From a virus, in IMG/VR virus record IMGVR_UViG_3300030098_007087, positions 19,942 to 83,941 of that record: a DNA stretch of 64,000 nt. One strand, written 5' to 3'. A program made the position numbers and the translations under genes. This document shows, in pieces, positions 7,584 to 16,409 of the stretch. The notes beneath the pieces are model-generated. The model saw only the letters and a program-made list of their open reading frames with translations, searched no databases and was not told where the DNA came from. How positions within the stretch are numbered: the first letter of the stretch is position 1; each line of letters begins with the position of its first letter.

Positions 7584-8570
7584 ATGATAAATCCCGGTAA
7601 AAAAGATTTTCACATTGAAGATGAAGAAGTAAAAGAATTAGAAGATTATCTAAGCACTTTACAAGGCATGAAATATGAAATGAAAGACTGCTTGGAGTTT
7701 CTGAAGTCGTTGCCTGATGAGTCTGTAGATTTAGCTATTTTAGACCCTCCCTATTTTGAGATCATAAAAGATGACTGGGATAATCAATGGAAAACTGAGC
7801 AAGAATATCTTGATTGGTGCATGGAATGGACTAAAGAGTCATTTCGTGTGCTAAAGCCCGGACGTTGCCTTTATGTTTGGGGAACCACCAAACATGATAC
7901 ATTTCTTCGCTACAAATTGGATGTGCTGAACAACATCCAAGGCGCACATTACCAAAACTGGATCATTTGGCATTATGATTGGGGTGGGAGAACAAAGAAG
8001 AACTTTGCTCGAAAGCACGAAGACCTTATTATGTATTCAAAAGGCAAAGATTTTCTTTTCAATGCAGATGATGTTTTGGAAGAACGCGCAGTCAAAACCA
8101 ATATGGCACTCCAGCGAAAAATGAAATTGCTGAAAAATAAAATAGAAATGCCTTATGAAGTTCAAACTGAAAAAGACATGAAATCTTGGAATACATATAG
8201 ATTTGACAAACTGAAATCTGATGAATGGAGAGCAAAGCTTGAGGAATTGCAAGCAAAGAACATCAAATTTGAGAAAGGCAAAATACCAACTGATGTTTGG
8301 AAAAAGAACAACCATACAACAAGTAAAGAATATGCAGGTTGGCACCCCACACAGAAACCAGTTTCTCTTTTGGAACGTGTTATTAAGGCAAATTCCAATG
8401 AGGGTGACGTTGTTCTTGATGTTTTTAATGGGTCAGGATCTACAACAATTGCATGCATGAAAACAAATAGAACTTTTTTCGGATGTGAGAGAGATAGATC
8501 ATATTTTTACCCCTCTTTACAAAGAATGAAAGATATGCAAAAATACTACGAGGAGTTAGAAAATGTTTGA
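7584..8570 (+). CDS. DNA methyltransferase, DPPY type (probable N6-adenine)
   Basis: A 328-residue methyltransferase of the beta class: catalytic motif IV (LDPPY, Asp54-Tyr57) comes first and the SAM-binding motif I (DVFNGSGSTT, near residues 279-288) comes near the end, preceded by GWHPTQKPVSLLERVI, which is typical of the N6-adenine/N4-cytosine DNA methylase family. DPPY favours adenine. The charged, helical middle (about residues 140-245) is likely the target-recognition region. No restriction enzyme gene is adjacent, so it is probably a solitary methylase that protects phage DNA. The recognition sequence cannot be told from sequence. An AAAGGAAG site precedes the ATG; it overlaps the next gene by 8 bases. 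Confidence 0.93.
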   Translation: MINPGKKDFHIEDEEVKELEDYLSTLQGMKYEMKDCLEFLKSLPDESVDLAILDPPYFEIIKDDWDNQWKTEQEYLDWCMEWTKESFRVLKPGRCLYVWGTTKHDTFLRYKLDVLNNIQGAHYQNWIIWHYDWGGRTKKNFARKHEDLIMYSKGKDFLFNADDVLEERAVKTNMALQRKMKLLKNKIEMPYEVQTEKDMKSWNTYRFDKLKSDEWRAKLEELQAKNIKFEKGKIPTDVWKKNNHTTSKEYAGWHPTQKPVSLLERVIKANSNEGDVVLDVFNGSGSTTIACMKTNRTFFGCERDRSYFYPSLQRMKDMQKYYEELENV

Positions 8571-8997
8571 TATAGTAGTTTTGAGTGGAGGATTTGATCC
8601 GATCCACATCGGGCATGCCCGAATGATCATTGCAGCTTCTAAGCTAGGAGCAGAAGTTGTTGTAGGGGTCAATTCTGATAATTGGTTGGAAAGAAAAAAA
8701 GGATATGCCTTTATGCCATGGTCTGAAAGGGCTGAGATGGTTGAATCAATCAAAGGCGTGACAAAAGCAGTTCCTTTTGATGATTCTGATAATTCAGCTT
8801 GCGATCTACTTAGAAAAGTTAGGGAAGAAAATCCAACTGCCAGTATTGCTTTTGCTAATGGTGGTGATAGAAACACTAATAATATTCCCGAAAACGATGT
8901 TGCAAAACAACTTGGAATTTCGCTAGTTTGGAGTGTTGGTGGGGGAAAAATTCAAAGTTCTAGCGATTTAGTCGAAAAAATTAAAGGAAAGGAGTAA
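8563..8997 (+). CDS. HIGH-family nucleotidyltransferase
   Basis: A 144-residue protein of the cytidylyltransferase-like superfamily. GGFDPIHIGHA near residues 9-19 is the nucleotide-binding HxGH motif, and KIQSSSDLV near residues 128-136 takes the place of the usual ISST motif. Family members transfer a nucleotide to glycerol-3-phosphate, heptose phosphate, phosphopantetheine or NMN; the substrate cannot be chosen from the sequence. Given the sugar cluster starting at 10.7 kb, activation of a sugar or polyol phosphate is a reasonable guess. It overlaps the methyltransferase and is followed two bases later by the next gene. Confidence 0.85.
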   Translation: MFDIVVLSGGFDPIHIGHARMIIAASKLGAEVVVGVNSDNWLERKKGYAFMPWSERAEMVESIKGVTKAVPFDDSDNSACDLLRKVREENPTASIAFANGGDRNTNNIPENDVAKQLGISLVWSVGGGKIQSSSDLVEKIKGKE

Positions 8998-8999
8998 AC

Positions 9000-9305
9000 A
9001 TGAAAGTTACATTTGACGACACGGTACATGATATTGAAAAAAATGAGGAATTGACAAAAGAAATCGAAACAAATTCAGAACTAAAAGATATAATTGTCAG
9101 TTATGTCGGTACAAAAAAACAACCAGAAAATGATGAGGTCACACTTCAACTAGTGCTAGACACTTTTAGTGAAGAATTTCCAGAATTTGTTTTACCTTTA
9201 GCAGAAGAAAATTTTATCAGAGGTTATAATCAAGCTTTGTTTGATATTGATGAGGGTAATAAAGCCATGCAGGAAATAGAAAATCAAACAAATGACCAAG
9301 ATTAA
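9000..9305 (+). CDS. Small acidic hypothetical protein
   Basis: A 101-residue, strongly acidic protein (many Glu and Asp, especially DIEKNEELTKEIETNSEL and the C-terminal DIDEGNKAMQEIENQ). No motif or family is recognised. A GGAG site lies close to the ATG, and the C-terminus overlaps the start of the metallopeptidase gene by 14 bases, so the two are coupled. Compact acidic phage proteins of this kind are often inhibitors or DNA mimics, but nothing here proves that. Confidence 0.65.
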   Translation: MKVTFDDTVHDIEKNEELTKEIETNSELKDIIVSYVGTKKQPENDEVTLQLVLDTFSEEFPEFVLPLAEENFIRGYNQALFDIDEGNKAMQEIENQTNDQD

Positions 9306-9975
9306 AGAATATCTAAAAAATAAAAAAACTATTCATGAGGAGCAAAATATCTTTTTGCACGGTTCTGTTCCTGTTTACGTCAAAGATAAATTGCTAAACG
9401 ATGGAATAAGCTTATCAAGTGTCATCGCTAAGGTTAGTCAAATTGTACCACAATTTTTCGTGCATGGCTTGGATTCTATCTATGTTGGAGACTTTCAACA
9501 ATTTAGAGAAAGGGGTATAAATGCCTTTTACGATGATGGATCACTTTACATTTCCAATGTTCAAGATGATGAAGATGATATGATTGATGATATTGTTCAT
9601 GAGATTGCTCATCATGTTGAAGAAAATCATGGGATGGACATTTATGGAGATGGGCGTCTTGAACGAGAGTTTTTAGGCAAGAGAAAAAAACTTTATTTTT
9701 TATTGGATGCCGAGGGATATGATGTCCGAATGACAGACTTCCTAAACGCAGATTTTTCTAGAGAGTTTGATGAATTTTTATCTCAAGATGTTGGTTATGT
9801 AAACTTAAGAGGTGTCACCCAAGGTCTTTTCTATTCTCCCTACGCTGCCACCTCCCTTCGAGAGTATTTCGCAAATGGTTTCGAGAACTTTCACATAAAA
9901 AAAGATTATAATTACTTGCAAATCATGTCCCCTGTGTTGTATAATAAGATAGAAAACTTATTAGACAAGGCATAA
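9292..9975 (+). CDS. Zinc metallopeptidase-like protein
   Basis: A 227-residue protein with the gluzincin signature HEIAHH at residues 103-108 (His103 and His107 as zinc ligands, Glu104 catalytic) and a candidate third ligand, Glu191, in SLREYFANGF. The arrangement resembles phage and toxin metallopeptidase domains, including the anthrax-lethal-factor-type fold, but the exact family is uncertain. There is no signal peptide, so it acts in the cytoplasm or is packaged. Substrate unknown; processing of virion proteins or attack on a host protein are both possible. Confidence 0.8.
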   Translation: MTKIKEYLKNKKTIHEEQNIFLHGSVPVYVKDKLLNDGISLSSVIAKVSQIVPQFFVHGLDSIYVGDFQQFRERGINAFYDDGSLYISNVQDDEDDMIDDIVHEIAHHVEENHGMDIYGDGRLEREFLGKRKKLYFLLDAEGYDVRMTDFLNADFSREFDEFLSQDVGYVNLRGVTQGLFYSPYAATSLREYFANGFENFHIKKDYNYLQIMSPVLYNKIENLLDKA

Positions 9976-9976
9976 A

Positions 9977-10753
9977 ATGACACACATTTCGTATTCTGAG
10001 TTGAAAAACTGGTGGACATGCCCCCACAAGCATAAGCTAACTTATATAGATAAAATTGATGGCTTTCAAGGGAATCAATACACTGCCTTTGGGACTGCGC
10101 TCCATGACGTGTGCGAAAGTATGCTTTTAGATCCAAAAGTCGAGAGCGAAGCTGTAAAGCTTTTTGAATCAAATTTCTTTGATCAGATCAAGTCCCTAAA
10201 AGAAAAAGACATCTCATTCGATAAAGAAATGACTAGGGATATGTATACTCAAGGAAAAGACATTATCCCAGAGATAATGCCAGCAGTTGAAGACTATTTT
10301 GAAGAATATGAAGTTTTTTCAACCGAAGAAAAGATATATGAAGATATTGAGGATGTTGAGGGCGATTATAAGTTCAAAGGCTATATTGATCTCGTAATCA
10401 AAACTAGTGATAACAAGTACCATATCATTGATTGGAAAACTTGCTCATGGGGTTGGAATGCCAAGAAGCGAGCAGATCCTCAAATTACTTATCAATTGAC
10501 ATTCTACAAACACTTTTTTGCCAAAAAACATGGCATTGACCCTAATATGATTGAGACTCATTTTGCTTTACTAAAAAGAACTGCGAAAAAAAATAGAGTT
10601 GAGATATTTAGAATCACGAGTGGTAATATAAAAACCAAGAATGCCCTTAACATATTGCACAAGGCAATACATAATATTGGCAGAAAGGTTTTTATAAAAA
10701 ACCGCTTATCCTGTAAATACTGTGAGTTTTATGGGACAAAACATTGTACATGA
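9977..10753 (+). CDS. Cas4/RecB-like PD-(D/E)XK nuclease with probable Fe-S cluster
   Basis: A 258-residue member of the PD-(D/E)XK exonuclease family. Motifs: the N-terminal YSELKNWWTCPHK with Cys15; a His in GTALHDVCE; GYIDLVI with Asp138; and IIDWKT with Asp152 and Lys154 as the core active site. Cys246, Cys249 and Cys257 at the very C-terminus complete the four-cysteine pattern that binds a 4Fe-4S cluster in Cas4, AddB and Dna2. Phage relatives are thought to act in recombination or DNA processing. There is no CRISPR array or other Cas gene in the window. It follows the metallopeptidase after one base and directly precedes the glycan genes. Confidence 0.9.
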   Translation: MTHISYSELKNWWTCPHKHKLTYIDKIDGFQGNQYTAFGTALHDVCESMLLDPKVESEAVKLFESNFFDQIKSLKEKDISFDKEMTRDMYTQGKDIIPEIMPAVEDYFEEYEVFSTEEKIYEDIEDVEGDYKFKGYIDLVIKTSDNKYHIIDWKTCSWGWNAKKRADPQITYQLTFYKHFFAKKHGIDPNMIETHFALLKRTAKKNRVEIFRITSGNIKTKNALNILHKAIHNIGRKVFIKNRLSCKYCEFYGTKHCT

Positions 10754-10760
10754 GGTAAAC

Positions 10761-12029
10761 GTGAGCGATAAAAAAACGATCCTAGTCCTTAGTGATCACC
10801 CCTTAAGTCCTTCGGGCGTCGGAATTCAAACAAAATATATGATAGAAGCAATGCTAAAAACAGGAAAGTATAGATTTTTCTGTCTTGGAGGTGCAATCAA
10901 ACATGAGGATTATCGTCTTGTAAAGACGGAACAATGGGGAGATGATTGGATAATTCAACCTATTGACGGCTATGGGACTCCCGATATGATCAGGTCGATC
11001 ATTAGGAATGAAAAGCCGTGCATGTTATGGTTTATGACAGACCCTAGATTTTGGGGATGGCTGTGGCAGATGGAGGATGAGATTAGACCTTTGGTGCCAA
11101 TGATTTATTATCATGTTTGGGATAACTTCCCAGCACCAATCTATAATAAGCCATGGTATGAGTCAACTGATTCCATCGCTTGCATATCAAAAGTTACGGA
11201 ACAAGTCGTCAATGAGGTTGTGCCAGACCACAAAGATGTTTGTTATTTACCACACACAGTAGATACAAATATTTTTCAAAAGCTAGATGATAAAGAGATA
11301 CAAGAGCGTAAAGAAAATGGGTTCTCTGCTCTAGACAACGTGAAAGATAGAGTTGTTTTCTTTTGGAATAATAGAAACGCTAGGCGTAAGCAAAGCGGGT
11401 CGCTAATATATTGGTTCAAAGCATTTTTAGATGAAGTGGGGCATGATAAGGCAACATTATTGATGCATACAGATCCTAAAGATGTCCATGGACAAGATCT
11501 TGAATACATCATTCACCATTTAGGATTGGATGATGGGCAAGTATTTCTTTCAAGACAAAAAATTGGACCAGAGGAATTAGCTATAATGTATAACATCTCT
11601 GACTGTACAATTAGTGTGTCAGATGCAGAAGGTTTTGGTCTTGCAACTTTAGAGTCTCTTGCATGTGAAACGCCCATTGTGGTCACTATGACAGGTGGAC
11701 TTCAAGAGCAGGTAACTGATGGAGAAAATTGGTTTGGAATTGGATTAGAGCCAACCTCAAAAGCAATTATTGGATCACAAGAAATCCCGTTCATTTATGA
11801 AGATAGGCTATCACAAGAGGTCGTGGTAGATGCCCTAAAGAAAATTTACAATATGTCAAAGCAAGACAGGGCAAAGCTGGGCAAAGCCGGAAGAGATCAC
11901 GTATTAAAAAACTACAGCCCAGAAAAATACGCCAAAGAATGGGAAGAGACTTTAGATAGAGTTATTGAAAAGCACGGCTCTTGGGATACGAGAAAAGGCT
12001 ACAAAGCATGGGAGTTGATCGAGGTATAA
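10761..12029 (+). CDS. Glycosyltransferase, GT4-like (GT-B fold)
   Basis: A 422-residue GT-B glycosyltransferase. The N-terminal domain opens with ILVLSDHPLSPSGVGIQ, an acceptor-side glycine loop; the C-terminal domain has the donor-binding signature SDAEGFGLATLESLACETPIV (around residues 290-310), whose Glu-x7-Glu pattern is typical of family 4. I chose GTG at 10761, which has GAGG about seven bases before it; the upstream ATGs in frame lie inside the preceding nuclease gene. It is the first of three consecutive GT-B-type genes and shows that the sugar cassette starts here. Donor and acceptor are unknown. Confidence 0.9.
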   Translation: MSDKKTILVLSDHPLSPSGVGIQTKYMIEAMLKTGKYRFFCLGGAIKHEDYRLVKTEQWGDDWIIQPIDGYGTPDMIRSIIRNEKPCMLWFMTDPRFWGWLWQMEDEIRPLVPMIYYHVWDNFPAPIYNKPWYESTDSIACISKVTEQVVNEVVPDHKDVCYLPHTVDTNIFQKLDDKEIQERKENGFSALDNVKDRVVFFWNNRNARRKQSGSLIYWFKAFLDEVGHDKATLLMHTDPKDVHGQDLEYIIHHLGLDDGQVFLSRQKIGPEELAIMYNISDCTISVSDAEGFGLATLESLACETPIVVTMTGGLQEQVTDGENWFGIGLEPTSKAIIGSQEIPFIYEDRLSQEVVVDALKKIYNMSKQDRAKLGKAGRDHVLKNYSPEKYAKEWEETLDRVIEKHGSWDTRKGYKAWELIEV

Positions 12030-12030
12030 A

Positions 12031-13302
12031 ATGAAAAAAAAGATTTTAGTGAAAGGACCAATATTGTCTAGAAGTGGATACGGAGAGCAAACAAGGTTTG
12101 CGATAAGATCTCTCCGAAGTTATGAAAAATATCTTGATATTTTTATTATTCCTACTTCGTGGGGAAAAACTGGCTGGGTGTGGGAAGAGAGCGAAGAGAG
12201 AGAGTGGATAGATGAGAGGATCAAACAAACTGCGTTTTATATCAATCAAGGAGGCAGCTTTGACATCTCCTTACAAGTTACAATTCCAAACGAGTGGGAA
12301 AAGCTAGCTCCTATAAACATCGGATACACTGCTGGAATTGAAACAACAAAGGTAGCACCTCATTGGATTGAAAAGTCTTACTTGATGGATAAAATCATCG
12401 TGGTATCTAATCACGCAAAAGAGGTTTATGAAAACACCAGCTATACCGCCCATGATAAAAGCACCGGAAAAGTTGTCAATGATTTCAAATGCCAAACACC
12501 AATCGAAGTTGTAAACTATCCAGTTCGAGAACTAGGCAGTCCTGATGGCTTAGACATCGAATTAGAGACAGATTTTAACTTCCTAGTTTCATCTCAATGG
12601 GGTCCAAGAAAAAATATAGAGAACACAATTAAGTGGTTTGTTGAAGAATTTCATGATCAAGAAGTTGGTCTTGTTGCTAAATTGAATTGGCACAATGATT
12701 CTCTGAATGATAGAATCGGCACCACAACTAGACTTAAGCGCCTTCTATCCACGTATGAAGGTAGGAAGTGTAAGGTGTATCTCTTGCATGGATCTTTCAA
12801 AGATCAGGAAATGGCTAATCTTTATGTCCACCCAAAAATCAAGGCTTATGTTTCCCTAACTCATGGTGAAGGGTACGGATTGCCCCTTTTTGAAGCAGCA
12901 TATCACGGGTTACCAATTATCGCACCAGATTGGAGTGGACATTTAGACTTTCTCTATATGCCAGTAAAAGATAAGAAAACTAAAAAAGAAAAAATGAAAT
13001 CAATGTTTACAAAGGTTGATTACAAACTTGCTCCAATTCCACAAGAAGCTGTTTGGGACGGCGTTCTTCAAGAAGATTCTATGTGGTGCTATTCGGACCA
13101 AGGTTCTTATAAAATGAAATTGCGAGAGATGAGAAACAAATACACTCACAAAAAGAAGCAAGCTGAAAAGTTACAACAATGGATTTTAGAAAATTTTGAA
13201 GCCTCTAGGATGTATGATAAATTTGCTAATGCTGTTGTTCCATTCAAAGAGTTTGAAGAAGCTGAAAAAGAAATCGACTCTCTTCTAGAGGGTATTATAT
13301 GA
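12031..13302 (+). CDS. Glycosyltransferase, GT-B fold, family 4-like
   Basis: A 423-residue protein related in plan to its upstream neighbour. VKGPILSRSGYGEQTRFAIRSL forms the N-terminal loop and THGEGYGLPLFEAAYHGLPIIAPDWSG (about residues 276-302) is the donor-binding signature of GT4-like enzymes. A hydrophilic C-terminal helix rich in Lys and Glu (about 375-423) closes it. It starts one base after the previous stop region with a GAGG site and overlaps the next gene by ATGA, so the three transferases are co-translated. The specific sugar is unknown. Confidence 0.88.
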   Translation: MKKKILVKGPILSRSGYGEQTRFAIRSLRSYEKYLDIFIIPTSWGKTGWVWEESEEREWIDERIKQTAFYINQGGSFDISLQVTIPNEWEKLAPINIGYTAGIETTKVAPHWIEKSYLMDKIIVVSNHAKEVYENTSYTAHDKSTGKVVNDFKCQTPIEVVNYPVRELGSPDGLDIELETDFNFLVSSQWGPRKNIENTIKWFVEEFHDQEVGLVAKLNWHNDSLNDRIGTTTRLKRLLSTYEGRKCKVYLLHGSFKDQEMANLYVHPKIKAYVSLTHGEGYGLPLFEAAYHGLPIIAPDWSGHLDFLYMPVKDKKTKKEKMKSMFTKVDYKLAPIPQEAVWDGVLQEDSMWCYSDQGSYKMKLREMRNKYTHKKKQAEKLQQWILENFEASRMYDKFANAVVPFKEFEEAEKEIDSLLEGII

Positions 13303-14159
13303 GTAAAAAATATATTTTCATAGCCGATATGTTTTCCAGTGATTATATCGGCGGCGCTGAATTATCTACTGAAGCTTTGATGCAAAAGGCAATCAACTCT
13401 AAACTGCCGGTATTTAAAATCCATTCGCATAAAGTTACTAAAGATTTTTTAGAGGAAAATAAAGATTATCATTTTGTAGTTTGCAATTTTTCTAATTTAG
13501 GCGACCTAGAAAAAGTGCATATGTGTAAAAACAATTCATATTCAATAGTTGAATATGATTATAAGTTTTGTAAATATAGATCTATAGAAAAACACTTTGC
13601 AGCAGAAAACAAAGAGTGTGACTGTATCTCTGATAATGCTATGAAATCGAACATTGCACTGTACGCATATGCAGAGAAAATTTGGTTTATGAGCGCAAAA
13701 CAAAGAGAGATTTTTATTGAAAGAATGAAGTTTCTATCTGACAGAGAATCCGAGGTGCTTAGTTCTATTTTTCACGATGGAGACATTAGATTCATAGAAT
13801 CTTTATCTCATAATGAAAAAAATAATAAATATATCATTTTAGATTCGGATTCTTGGATCAAAAACACCAAAAAAACTATTGAATTTGCTAAACAAAACAA
13901 TATAGATTATGAGTTGGTAAAAAACCTCCCTTACCATGAATTGCTCATTAAATTATCCACCTCAAAGGGACTCATATTTTTACCATCAGGCGGTGACACT
14001 TGCCCCAGAATAACGATAGAGGCAAGATTGTTAGGTGCTGATGTTATTGTAAATGATAATGTTCAACATGCAAAAGAAGATTGGTATCAAACAAGTGAAT
14101 CATGCTTAGAGTATGTAAAAAATACTTCACAAAGGTTTTGGGATTTTTATGAAAAATAA
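13299..14159 (+). CDS. Probable glycosyltransferase, GT-B-like, divergent
   Basis: A 286-residue protein. YIGGAELSTEALMQKA near residues 16-31 looks like the N-terminal glycine loop of GT4 enzymes, and FLPSGGDTCPRITIEARLLGADVIV near residues 225-250 matches the place and pattern of the donor-binding Glu region, though the usual first Glu is replaced. At 286 residues it is shorter than the two transferases before it, mostly in the linker between domains. It may be a reduced or non-standard transferase. It begins in an ATGA overlap and ends 11 bases inside the next gene. Confidence 0.7.
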   Translation: MSKKYIFIADMFSSDYIGGAELSTEALMQKAINSKLPVFKIHSHKVTKDFLEENKDYHFVVCNFSNLGDLEKVHMCKNNSYSIVEYDYKFCKYRSIEKHFAAENKECDCISDNAMKSNIALYAYAEKIWFMSAKQREIFIERMKFLSDRESEVLSSIFHDGDIRFIESLSHNEKNNKYIILDSDSWIKNTKKTIEFAKQNNIDYELVKNLPYHELLIKLSTSKGLIFLPSGGDTCPRITIEARLLGADVIVNDNVQHAKEDWYQTSESCLEYVKNTSQRFWDFYEK

Positions 14160-14847
14160 AACAATAGTTGTTATGGGAAATGGTCCATCTCTAAAAGATG
14201 TTGATTTTAACATGCTGGACGGTTTTGACACCTTTGGACTCAATTCGGCTTACCGCGCTTATGAGAGAATGAATTGGTGGCCGACTTATCACGGGTGTTT
14301 TGATTATCGCGTAACAGATAACCATAAAGAAAGTTTTCAAAACTTAATAAACAATAGTCCAATAAAAAAATGTTTTTATATAAGAGATTATTTTGGTCCA
14401 CATGAAAAGTTTCAACACATAAATTTACAAGAATTTGGATCTACAAATAAAATAAATCAAAGCCCCCAAGATTTTCCATTGTTTCACGATAATGGAAACT
14501 CTGGAGCCAATGCAAGCTCTGTGTCAATTTGTATGGGGTATAATAAAATTATCTTACTTGGGGTTGATTGCAACTATGTTGAATTTATTGATGGTTGCGA
14601 AAAAGACGGGGTAGGGCTGAAAATAAAAGAAACACCAAAAGAAAACCCGAATTATTGGTTTGATGATTATCAACAAGCTGGCGACGAATACAATGTTCCA
14701 AGAGGGTTGGATTTTCACTTGCCAACTTGGAACATGTTCGCTTATCGCGCAGCTTATGCCGGAATAGAGGTTGTAAATTGCAGTCCAGTCACAACTCTCA
14801 GATGTTTCAGGAGGCAGGACCTAAAAGAGGCGTTGAATATCTCATGA
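14149..14847 (+). CDS. Sialyltransferase-like protein (GT42/DUF115-type)
   Basis: A 232-residue protein opening with IVVMGNGPSLKDVDF and then FDTFGLNSAY. The GNGPSLK loop followed by a strand with Asn is the CMP-sugar binding signature shared by GT42 sialyltransferases (such as Campylobacter CstII) and the DUF115/Maf proteins that act on nonulosonic acids. GYNKIILLGVDCNY (about residues 124-137) is the second conserved strand. The family resemblance is good at the N-terminus; activity and donor are inferred. It fits with the two CMP-sugar synthetase-like genes downstream. It ends in an ATGA overlap with the next gene. Confidence 0.78.
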   Translation: MKNKTIVVMGNGPSLKDVDFNMLDGFDTFGLNSAYRAYERMNWWPTYHGCFDYRVTDNHKESFQNLINNSPIKKCFYIRDYFGPHEKFQHINLQEFGSTNKINQSPQDFPLFHDNGNSGANASSVSICMGYNKIILLGVDCNYVEFIDGCEKDGVGLKIKETPKENPNYWFDDYQQAGDEYNVPRGLDFHLPTWNMFAYRAAYAGIEVVNCSPVTTLRCFRRQDLKEALNIS

Positions 14848-15266
14848 GTGTTATAGAGATTTATTCTAAAATTGAAGAAGACAAACTTCTTCATAAGATA
14901 GTAAAAAAAAGTTTATTCGATGAAACTTCTAGACTTGATGTTATTGAAGGCGACAATTTTTTGCAACTCGCTGTATTGAAAATGGATGAGGGAAAGACTT
15001 TTATTCCTCATAAACACATTTACAAGGATTTTGATGATCAAATCATCGCCCAAGAGTCTTGGGTTGTTGTTAGAGGATCAGTAGAAGTCATATACTATGA
15101 TTTGGACGACACCATCATATACAAAGAGGTGATAAGGGAAGGAGACTGCTCAATAACTCTTTTTGGCGGTCACAACTATAAAGTTTTGGAGAATGATACT
15201 TGCGTCTACGAGTTCAAAACTGGACCTTATTTTGGTCAAAAGCTGGATAAACAATTTATAGAGTAA
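14844..15266 (+). CDS. Cupin-fold protein, WbuC-like
   Basis: A 140-residue single-domain cupin. FIPHKHIYKDFDDQ supplies the metal-binding His residues of the first cupin motif and ESWVVVRGSVEVIYYDLDD the glycine turn; LFGGHNYKVL is in the place of the second His motif. WbuC- and FdtA-type cupins are common in polysaccharide clusters, where they isomerise or epimerise nucleotide sugars or act in an unknown way. The ATG at 14844 overlaps the preceding stop; an in-frame upstream ATG would intrude far into the previous gene and lacks a ribosome-binding site. Confidence 0.78.
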   Translation: MSVIEIYSKIEEDKLLHKIVKKSLFDETSRLDVIEGDNFLQLAVLKMDEGKTFIPHKHIYKDFDDQIIAQESWVVVRGSVEVIYYDLDDTIIYKEVIREGDCSITLFGGHNYKVLENDTCVYEFKTGPYFGQKLDKQFIE

Positions 15267-15270
15267 TGTT

Positions 15271-15810
15271 ATGAAAATAAATATGGGTTGTGGCTGGAGA
15301 GATTTTGGTGCTGAATGGATACACATCGATGGGGGTGATTATCCTCATTTAGATTATAAAGATGTCAATGACCTGCAACAGATTAACGATGAAACAATCG
15401 AACTTATATATGCTTCTCACGTCATAGAATACTTCGACCGCAATGAAGTAATTGATTTATTGAAAGAGTGGAAAAGAGTGCTCAAGAAGGGCGGCATACT
15501 GAGAGTGGCTGTGCCAAACTTTGAGATAATCGCAGACCTCTATAATAGCGGAGCATATGAGTTAGATAGTTTCATTGGACCCTTGTATGGCAAAATGGAA
15601 ATGGATGGTAAAAGCATATTTCACAAAACGGTTTATGACTTTAGATCGATTGAAAAAGTGCTAAAAAGTGTTGGATTTACAAATATAAAAAAATACGATT
15701 GGAGACACACCGAGCACAGCCACCACGATGACCACTCACAGGCATACTTGCCTCATATGGACAAGGACAATGGAACTTTGATAAGTTTGAACGTGGAGTG
15801 TATAAAATGA
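15271..15810 (+). CDS. SAM-dependent methyltransferase, class I
   Basis: A 179-residue methyltransferase of the Methyltransf_11 kind. INMGCGWRDFG is the SAM-binding motif I near the start, IDG the acidic end of strand 2, ELIYASHVIEYFD is motif IV and LKKGGILRVAVPN motif V. A His-rich segment (HTEHSHHDDHSQAY, about residues 147-160) near the C-terminus is striking and could bind a metal or substrate. Relatives in surface-polysaccharide clusters methylate sugars. It ends in an ATGA overlap with the aminotransferase-like gene. Confidence 0.87.
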   Translation: MKINMGCGWRDFGAEWIHIDGGDYPHLDYKDVNDLQQINDETIELIYASHVIEYFDRNEVIDLLKEWKRVLKKGGILRVAVPNFEIIADLYNSGAYELDSFIGPLYGKMEMDGKSIFHKTVYDFRSIEKVLKSVGFTNIKKYDWRHTEHSHHDDHSQAYLPHMDKDNGTLISLNVECIK

Positions 15811-16409
15811 GCTTTGAATTAGTTAGAGAGTTTGAAAAGCAAATTGCTTCTTTTTTTGGTTCTCCATATGCTGTTGCCGTGGATTGTTGCACACACGGGC
15901 TAGAGCTTTGCTTGCGATACCAAAAAGTGAAGTCTATAACTGTTCCAAAGAGAACATATCTTTCTGTTCCAATGTTGGCAAATAAGCTAAATATCGAATT
16001 GAAGTGGAAAGATGAGAATTGGGAAAGCTTTTATTATCTAGGTGACACAAACATTATAGACGCCGCAGTTTTATGGCAACAAGACAGTTATATCAAAGAC
16101 ACCTTTATGTGTGTTAGTTTTCAATTCAAGAAGCACCTTAGTCTTGGTCGTGGCGGAATTATCTTGACAGATAATGAAAAAGCATCTAAAATTTTAAAGA
16201 AAATGAGTTATGATGGTAGAGAGGTAAATGACGTGCCTTGGGTGAAACAAGATATAGAAATGATGGGCTATCACTATTACATGACTCCCGAGACAGCAAA
16301 ATTGGGATTAGAAAAGCTACCAGACGCAATTGCAAGCCCAGCAAGGATCTGGGACATTAATGAATGGGCTGATCTGACACAAATGAAAATTTTCAAGGAA
16401 AACAAATGA
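15807..16409 (+). CDS. Short DegT/DnrJ/EryC1-type PLP aminotransferase
   Basis: A 200-residue protein resembling the nucleotide-sugar aminotransferases of the DegT/DnrJ/EryC1/StrS family. FFGSPYAVAVDCCTHGLELCL is the N-terminal cofactor-phosphate loop, DAAVLW the region of the conserved Asp, and SFQFKKHLSLGRGGIILTDN holds the Lys (about residue 107) expected to bind PLP. The family is usually about 370 residues long; here the C-terminal domain is missing although the ends look natural and no frameshift is visible. It may be a minimal enzyme or an inactive remnant. The start at 15807 overlaps the upstream stop. Confidence 0.8.
   Translation: MSFELVREFEKQIASFFGSPYAVAVDCCTHGLELCLRYQKVKSITVPKRTYLSVPMLANKLNIELKWKDENWESFYYLGDTNIIDAAVLWQQDSYIKDTFMCVSFQFKKHLSLGRGGIILTDNEKASKILKKMSYDGREVNDVPWVKQDIEMMGYHYYMTPETAKLGLEKLPDAIASPARIWDINEWADLTQMKIFKENK

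Noticed and set aside
9977-10753. Calling this gene part of a CRISPR-Cas system
   Set aside because: No Cas1/Cas2 or array is present; Cas4-like nucleases occur alone in phages.
14727-14843. Extended N-terminus of the cupin gene
   Set aside because: It would lie entirely inside the preceding gene; the ATG at 14844 sits in a typical ATGA overlap.
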